A program made the position numbers and the translations under genes. Of a stretch of DNA of 64,000 nucleotides, positions 59,366 to 64,000 are shown piece by piece (within the stretch, counting starts at the first letter, position 1; every line of letters starts with the position of its first letter). The notes beneath the pieces are model-generated. The model saw nothing but the letters and a program-made list of their open reading frames with translations, was not told the origin of the DNA and did no database searches. The stretch comes from JACRLW01 sp046349595 (GTDB lineage Bacteria; Planctomycetota; UBA1135; UBA2386), in NCBI GenBank assembly GCA_046349595.1, contig JAXMCA010000002.1, positions 372,001-436,000 of the forward strand, given 5' to 3'.

Positions 59366-60715
59366 TCAGCGAGCGGCTGCCGCCGTCGATTGTGGGGTCG
59401 TCGGTTGTGCCGCCGTCGCCTGCGACTTCGGCCAGAACTTCTCGACGAGCTTCGACGCGATGCCGGTCTCCGCCGGCTCGAAGCAGTCGGCGAGGATGCG
59501 CCAGCCGAGATCGAAGGCCTGCTCGAGCGGGATGTTGACCGAGAGGTCCATCATCTCCTTCTCGAAACGCTCGCCGTAGCGGATGAGCTTCTGGTCCCAG
59601 GCGCTCATCTTGAAGCCCATCGCGCGCTTCTCCCGCGACTCCTTGCACGCCGCGTAGAGCTGGATCATCACGTTCATCAGCGTGCGGTGGTCCTCGCGCG
59701 TCCGTCCGTTGACGAACTGCTTGAGGCGCGACAGCGACCCGAAGGGCTCGATGCGGCCGTTGCGCAGGTAGAACTGGCCTTCCGTGATGTAGCCGGTGTT
59801 GTCCGGCACCGGATGCGTCACGTCGTCGCCGGGCATCGTGGTGACCGCGAGGATCGTGATCGAACCCGAGCCCTGGAAGTCGACCGCCTTCTCGTAGCGC
59901 GACGCGAGCTGGCTGTACAGATCGCCCGGGTAACCGCGGTTGCTGGGGATCTGCTCCATCGTGATGGCGATCTCCTTCAGCGCGTCGGCGAAGTTCGTCA
60001 TGTCGGTGAGCAACACCAGCACGCGCTTGTTCTGCAGCGCGAACTGCTCGGCCACCGCGAGCGCCATGTCGGGCACCATCAGGCACTCGACGACCGGGTC
60101 GGCCGCGGTGTGCACGAACATCACCGTGCGGGTCAACGCACCGTGCGCATCGAGCGTGTCCTTGAAGAACAGGTAGTCGTCGTGCTTCAGGCCCATGCCG
60201 CCGAGCACGATCACGTCGACCTCCGCCTGCAGTGCGATGCGCGCGAGCAGCGGGTTGTACGGCTCGCCGGCGACCGAGAAGATCGGCAGCTTCTGCGACT
60301 CGACCAGCGTGTTGAACACGTCGATCATCGGGATGCCGGTGCGCACCATCCGTCGCGGGATGATGCGGTTGCTCGGGTTCACCGAGGGCCCCGCGATCTC
60401 GATCATGTTGTTCTCGAGCAGCGGGCCGCCGTCACGCGGGGTGCCGCTGCCGGTGAAGATCCGCCCGAGCAGCGCCTCCGAGAATGTCACCTGCATCGGG
60501 TGCCCGAGGAAGCGCACCTGTGCGTCGGTGCTGATGCCGCGCGAACCGGCGAAGACCTGGAGGAACACGCGGCCTGCCTCGAGCCGGATCACCTGCGCGA
60601 GCGAGGTCCCGTGCGCGGACGTGACCGTCGCGAGCTCGCGGTAACCGACGTTCGAGGCGTTGACCGTGATCACGTTGCCGACGATCTGCTCGACACGCGT
60701 GTAGATCGTGTTCAC
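59366..60715 (-). CDS. V-type ATP synthase subunit B
   Basis: This 449-residue non-catalytic nucleotide-binding subunit alternates with subunit A in the A3B3 head. The family start VNTIYTRVEQIVGNVITV, GRIFTGSGTPRDGGP, and the stretch IDVFNTLVESQKLPIFSVAGEPYN are conserved; the P-loop is degenerate as in other B subunits. The C-terminal tail (about 20 residues) is rich in Thr, Ala and Gln. The GTG at 60715 overlaps the subunit A stop (GTGA). The order A-B-D-I-K matches reduced V-type operons of Chlamydiae, spirochaetes and Bacteroidetes. Confidence 0.94.
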   Translation of the reverse strand: MNTIYTRVEQIVGNVITVNASNVGYRELATVTSAHGTSLAQVIRLEAGRVFLQVFAGSRGISTDAQVRFLGHPMQVTFSEALLGRIFTGSGTPRDGGPLLENNMIEIAGPSVNPSNRIIPRRMVRTGIPMIDVFNTLVESQKLPIFSVAGEPYNPLLARIALQAEVDVIVLGGMGLKHDDYLFFKDTLDAHGALTRTVMFVHTAADPVVECLMVPDMALAVAEQFALQNKRVLVLLTDMTNFADALKEIAITMEQIPSNRGYPGDLYSQLASRYEKAVDFQGSGSITILAVTTMPGDDVTHPVPDNTGYITEGQFYLRNGRIEPFGSLSRLKQFVNGRTREDHRTLMNVMIQLYAACKESREKRAMGFKMSAWDQKLIRYGERFEKEMMDLSVNIPLEQAFDLGWRILADCFEPAETGIASKLVEKFWPKSQATAAQPTTPQSTAAAAR

Positions 60716-62454
60716 TTGCGCACCTCCTTCGCCGTCACCCGCGTCACCATCTCCTCGACGTGCTGCTCCGCCTTGCGGAACTCCGCGCTGCCCCACGCCG
60801 TGCGATTCCAGTCGTTGGTCGCCTGCGTGAGGCGCTGGAAGAAGCTGCGCGCCTCGTCCTTGCCGCCGAAGGTCATCGGCGTGCGCAGGATCGCGAACAC
60901 CTTCCCGTAGACGTGCTTCTGACGGTCCGCGGGAGTCGCCGCGTCGACATCGTGGTAGGCGTCCTGCTGGAGGTAGCTCGCGTCGAGATACTCTCCCTTC
61001 AGGTAGATCACGAAGTCGTCGAGCGAAGTGCCGTCCTCGCCGACGACCTTCATCATCTGGCTGACCTCGTTGCCGCGGCGCAGGATGCGGCGCCCGTACT
61101 CGACGTCGCCTGCATCCACCACCGATGCGTACTTGCTCCAGCTCTCGAGCGGATGGATCGCCGGATAGCGACGCGCATCGGATCGCTCGCGCGAGAGGCC
61201 GTGGAACGCGCCGACGACCTTCAGCGTCGCCTGCGTGACCGGCTCCTCGAAGTTGCCGCCCGCGGGACTGACCGTGCCGCCGATGGTCACCGAGCCGAGC
61301 TGGCCGTCGCGCAACCGCACCAGACCGCCGCGCTCGTAGAACGCCGCGATCACCGATTCGAGATAGGCGGGGAAGGCCTCTTCGCCCGGGATCTCCTCGA
61401 GGCGCCCCGACACCTCGCGCAGTGCCTGGGCCCAGCGCGACGTCGAATCCGCGAGCAGCAGGACGTTGAGTCCCATCTGCCGGTAGTACTCGGCGATGGT
61501 CACGCCGAGATAGACCGAGGCCTCGCGCGCGGCGACCGGCATCGAGCTGGTGTTGCAGATGATGAGCGTGCGCTCCATCAGACTGCGCCCGGTGCGCGGA
61601 TCGGTGAGTTCGGGGAATTCGCGCAGGGTCTCGACCACCTCGCCGGCGCGTTCGCCGCACGCGGCGACGATCACGATGTCGACGTCGGCATTGCGGCTGG
61701 TGATCTGCTGGAGCACCGTCTTGCCGGCACCGAACGGACCGGGGATGCAGTAGGTCCCCCCGCGTGCGACGGGGAAGAAGGTGTCGACGATGCGCACCTG
61801 CGTGATCAGCGGATCCTTCGGGCGGAGCCGTTCCGCGTAGCAGCGGATCGGCATCTTGACCGGCCAGCGCTGCATCAGGGTGGCCTCGTGGACGGTGCCC
61901 TTGCCGTCGCGCAGCTTCGCGACGACCGTCTTCACGTCGCATTCGCCGGCCTGCCTGATCTCGACCACGCTCAGCGCCCCCTGCAGTCCGAAGGGCGCCA
62001 TGATGCGGTGCGTGAAGATGCCCTCGGGCACGGTGCCGAGCGTGTCGCCGGCGTGCACGACGTCTCCGACCCGTGCGACCGGCGTGAACGCCCACTTGCG
62101 CTGACGATCGAGCGCGTCGAAGTAGGTGCCGCGCTGCAGGAAGTAGCCACAGGCCTCGGCGAGCTGCGGCAGCGGGTTCTGGAGACCGTCGTAGACCTGA
62201 CCGAGGAGGCCCGGCCCGAGCTCGGCGGACAGCAAGGCCGTGGTGAACTCGACCTGGTCACCGGCATGGATGCCGGAGGTGTCTTCGAACACCTGCATCT
62301 CGGCGAAGCGGCCGCGAACGCGGATCAGCTCCGACTTCAGACGCAGCTCGCGCGCGCAGACATACGCGACCTCGTTCTGCGTGACGGGTTGCTCGAATTC
62401 GGCGGTGACGAGGTTGCCGTTGACGCCGATGACCTTTCCGTAGTGCACGGTCAT
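60712..62454 (-). CDS. V-type ATP synthase subunit A (catalytic)
   Basis: The 580-residue catalytic subunit carries the P-loop GPFGAGKT at 239-246, the ACGERAGEV catalytic Glu/Arg region, the ADSTSRWAQALREVSGRLEEIPGEE block and the bulge region of A-type subunits near 100-190. It hydrolyses or makes ATP at the A/B interface. Length is as expected. The ATG at 62454 overlaps the stop of the DUF2764 gene (ATGA) and its own TGA overlaps subunit B. Some DUF2764-containing V-ATPases use Na+, but the ion is set by subunits K and I. Confidence 0.95.
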   Translation of the reverse strand: MTVHYGKVIGVNGNLVTAEFEQPVTQNEVAYVCARELRLKSELIRVRGRFAEMQVFEDTSGIHAGDQVEFTTALLSAELGPGLLGQVYDGLQNPLPQLAEACGYFLQRGTYFDALDRQRKWAFTPVARVGDVVHAGDTLGTVPEGIFTHRIMAPFGLQGALSVVEIRQAGECDVKTVVAKLRDGKGTVHEATLMQRWPVKMPIRCYAERLRPKDPLITQVRIVDTFFPVARGGTYCIPGPFGAGKTVLQQITSRNADVDIVIVAACGERAGEVVETLREFPELTDPRTGRSLMERTLIICNTSSMPVAAREASVYLGVTIAEYYRQMGLNVLLLADSTSRWAQALREVSGRLEEIPGEEAFPAYLESVIAAFYERGGLVRLRDGQLGSVTIGGTVSPAGGNFEEPVTQATLKVVGAFHGLSRERSDARRYPAIHPLESWSKYASVVDAGDVEYGRRILRRGNEVSQMMKVVGEDGTSLDDFVIYLKGEYLDASYLQQDAYHDVDAATPADRQKHVYGKVFAILRTPMTFGGKDEARSFFQRLTQATNDWNRTAWGSAEFRKAEQHVEEMVTRVTAKEVRK

Positions 62455-62996
62455 GACTGTTCGGATGGCGACGGGTTGCCGCCCAGCAGGGATTCGATGC
62501 GTCGGGACAAGCCGTCCCGCCCGCGTCCGGTGTCGCGTGCCGCCTGCCGCTCGAGGATGCGGAGTTCGATTCCGTAGGCGAGGACGGCCGGCAGACCGAA
62601 GGGAGAATCGAAGGCGAGTTCGCGCAGCACCTCGCGGCGCAGGGCGTCGAGGCGGCGCTCGCGCTCGCCGGGATCCCCGGCGGCGAGGGCCTCGCGCGTC
62701 CGATGCTCCAGCGTGAGATCGAGCGACTTCACGGATCGCAGGTGGGGCTGCACGTCGACGCCGAGCCGCGCCGCGCGCGTGCGCGCGCACTGGTTGCGGA
62801 TCGTCGCGTCGGCCTCGCGCCAACGACGCGCGAAGCCGGATCCACCCGCGCCGCTCAGCACGAGGTCGAACTCCGCGAGATCCGCGGGCAGCAGGTGCTC
62901 CGAGCACAATGCGCGGAACACCGCCGAGGTGGGACGCGGTGCGTCCGCCGCACCGAGCGACGGCAGGCTCGCGACGAGGTAGTAGTAGGTCGTCAC
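62451..62996 (-). CDS. DUF2764 protein of the V-type ATPase operon
   Basis: This 181-residue protein starts with TTYYYLVASLPSLG, the typical start of DUF2764 proteins found between subunits E and A in reduced V-type ATPase operons. The family is thought to replace or resemble subunit C (d), the socket that links the shaft to the ring; that is established only by position and size, so its role remains inferred. It is mostly helical with Arg/Glu-rich segments. Both ends overlap neighbours by ATGA (with subunit E and subunit A), so its translation is locked to the operon. Confidence 0.82.
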   Translation of the reverse strand: MTTYYYLVASLPSLGAADAPRPTSAVFRALCSEHLLPADLAEFDLVLSGAGGSGFARRWREADATIRNQCARTRAARLGVDVQPHLRSVKSLDLTLEHRTREALAAGDPGERERRLDALRREVLRELAFDSPFGLPAVLAYGIELRILERQAARDTGRGRDGLSRRIESLLGGNPSPSEQS

Positions 62997-63634
62997 GACT
63001 GGACGGCCGTCGCTCCGACCGCGAGTGCGGACTTCATCACGACTTCGGCGATCTGCGGTCGCACGAGCTGCATCAGCGCCTCGGCGGTCGCCTGCACCGT
63101 GAAGTCGTGGCGGACCTTGCCCTTGCTGTAGGAGATGCGGAAGCCGCGGCCCATGCGCGGATCGACCTGCACGTCGACACCCTGCTCCAGCTTGTGGAGC
63201 AACTCGGCCATGACGAAGCGGGTGAGCTGCTCGCGATCCGCTGGATCGACCGCGATCGCGATCTGCCCCTCGGAGATGCCGTTGCGCGCGAAGCTGTCGG
63301 CGAGGCGCAACAGCATCTGTTCGACGATCTGCGGCGACAGCGCCGCAGCGGCCTTGGCGTCGACCATCTCCTCGACGATCCGCTCGATCCCCTGCCCGAT
63401 CGCGATCAGCAGATCACGGGCCGCATGCTGCAGCGTGCGCTTGCCACGTTCGGCGAAGTCCTTCGCCTCGCGCTCGGCAGCGGCGATCGTCTCGCCGGCC
63501 TTGGTGCGCGCCTCGCTCAGGATGCGCTCGGCCTCGACGCGTGCCTGCGCGAGGGTTTCATCTGCCTGCTGTCGGGATGCCTGGACTGCGTCCTTGCGGA
63601 TGCGGTCGATCAGGTGCTGAACCTGGTCGGTCAT
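62993..63634 (-). CDS. V-type ATP synthase subunit E (peripheral stalk)
   Basis: The 213-residue protein has a long charged N-terminal helix (VQHLIDRIRKDAVQASRQQADETLAQARVEAERILSEAR and following) that forms the stator stalk, and a globular C-terminal domain with RFVMAELLHKLEQGVDVQV and GFRISYSKGKVRHDFTVQATAEAL typical of bacterial subunit E. No separate subunit G/H is nearby, which would be the usual partner of E. The ATG at 63634 is the first gene of the operon. Its TGA overlaps the DUF2764 start. The 278-nt upstream gap should hold the operon promoter. Confidence 0.88.
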   Translation of the reverse strand: MTDQVQHLIDRIRKDAVQASRQQADETLAQARVEAERILSEARTKAGETIAAAEREAKDFAERGKRTLQHAARDLLIAIGQGIERIVEEMVDAKAAAALSPQIVEQMLLRLADSFARNGISEGQIAIAVDPADREQLTRFVMAELLHKLEQGVDVQVDPRMGRGFRISYSKGKVRHDFTVQATAEALMQLVRPQIAEVVMKSALAVGATAVQS

Positions 63635-63912
63635 GGGAGTTCACAGACCCTGTGCCTTCGGAAGGCCCTGGACCCTGCGGCGAGAGGGGTCGCGCTCTCG
63701 CGCCCTCGGTATCGGCGCGCCGGAGACCATGCGTGAAGGTGCATCGGCCCGACCTCGCACGCCCGCCCGGCGGGCCGCTCGTGCAGCCGACGGACGCAGC
63801 GTCTTGCGTCGAACGCGAGAGAGAGCCAGCACTTTGCGGCATCGAGAATGCGGGGTCCACATCAGGATTTCGGGGGCGAATGCTCCGTCGTCACCGGATC
63901 GCTCCCACGCCC
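63635..63912. other. 278-nt region upstream of the V-type ATPase operon
   Basis: No convincing gene lies here; an open 91-codon minus-strand frame across it has Arg-rich, non-conserved composition. A small hairpin GCCTT-CGG-AAGGC occurs near 63653-63665, close to the ribosome-binding region of subunit E. The promoter of the ATPase operon should be within this stretch, but I cannot place its boxes. Confidence 0.4.
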
Positions 63913-64000
63913 TCACTCCGGCGGCAGCATCGCGATGCGCAGGTCGCGGATCGCCGCGCGCGTGGCGAAGCTGGCGATGCCGAAGGGGATGCTCGGCCGC
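63913..64000 (-). CDS. C-terminal end of an unknown protein (5' part outside the window)
   Basis: The last 28 codons before a TGA at 63913-63915 read in a pattern common at the ends of laminin-G/DUF1080-like (3-keto-disaccharide hydrolase) domains: a GIASF strand, then a basic IRDLRIAML strand and a short PPE end. The fragment is too short for a firm call. It lies on the same strand as the V-type ATPase operon and 278 nt upstream of it, so it is probably the end of a separate unit. Confidence 0.4.
   Translation of the reverse strand, partial: RPSIPFGIASFATRAAIRDLRIAMLPPE

Noticed and set aside
63860..63915. A third repeat copy after the TGA at 63913.
   Set aside because: Only short pieces (TGAGGGC, ATCC, ACGG) agree and the terminal hairpin is missing; chance is likely.
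63641..63916. A 91-codon minus-strand frame between the V-type ATPase operon and the right-end gene.
   Set aside because: It is Arg-rich, lacks a ribosome-binding site, and shows no family pattern.

Overview
This 64 kb window is very G+C-rich and densely packed with chromosomal genes. No rRNA, tRNA, CRISPR array, transposase, integrase or phage gene is visible. The gene content suggests a planctomycete-like bacterium (Planctomycetota, possibly a deep marine lineage). The pointers are a lipoprotein sulfatase, a DUF2961-like fragment, several large secreted proteins that share a short C-terminal module, PKD and beta-propeller surface proteins, a single-chain pyruvate carboxylase and a reduced V-type ATPase operon with DUF2764. 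The assignment is an inference from protein content, not from a marker gene.

Left part (1-19.5 kb): the end of a DUF2961-like protein, a YceH-family protein, a formylglycine sulfatase overlapping an FkbM methyltransferase, and then a giant (about 2,700 residue) von Willebrand A plus TPR-type membrane protein. Next come an orphan secretin-N-like protein, a membrane/purple-acid-phosphatase fusion, an RbfA-like protein with a putative lipoprotein, UDP-glucose 6-dehydrogenase, an ECF sigma factor coupled to a secreted TPR protein, and an amidohydrolase.

Middle (19.5-36 kb): a minus-strand cluster encodes a ferric-iron-type ABC importer (binding lipoprotein, permease, ATPase) whose last gene overlaps a five-heme cytochrome, which in turn overlaps a HEAT-repeat lipoprotein. 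It looks like one iron-acquisition or electron-transfer operon. Upstream lie an acyltransferase, a secreted repeat protein, a lone XdhC, a small membrane protein, a HAD phosphatase coupled to an ExbD-like lipoprotein, an old-yellow-enzyme-family oxidoreductase, a surface acyltransferase and two secreted proteins.

Right part (36-64 kb): pyruvate carboxylase, a second secretin-N-like protein, a class I aminotransferase, a large Ig/beta-propeller lipoprotein, and a plus-strand run of hydrolases (M20, HD, EEP, M14) ending in a TIGR01777 epimerase. Then come another secreted protein, glutamine-dependent NAD synthetase with IspH, BolA with a CGFS glutaredoxin and a YHS-domain secreted protein. The window closes with a compact V-type ATPase operon (E, DUF2764, A, B, D, I, K).

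Four-base stop/start overlaps (ATGA, GTGA, TTGA) join genes throughout, so translational coupling seems to be the rule. The most unusual non-coding signal is a roughly 65-nt repeat present twice, each copy starting directly after the TGA of an unrelated gene and ending in a perfect 8-bp hairpin (3296-3361 plus strand; 28754-28818 minus strand).
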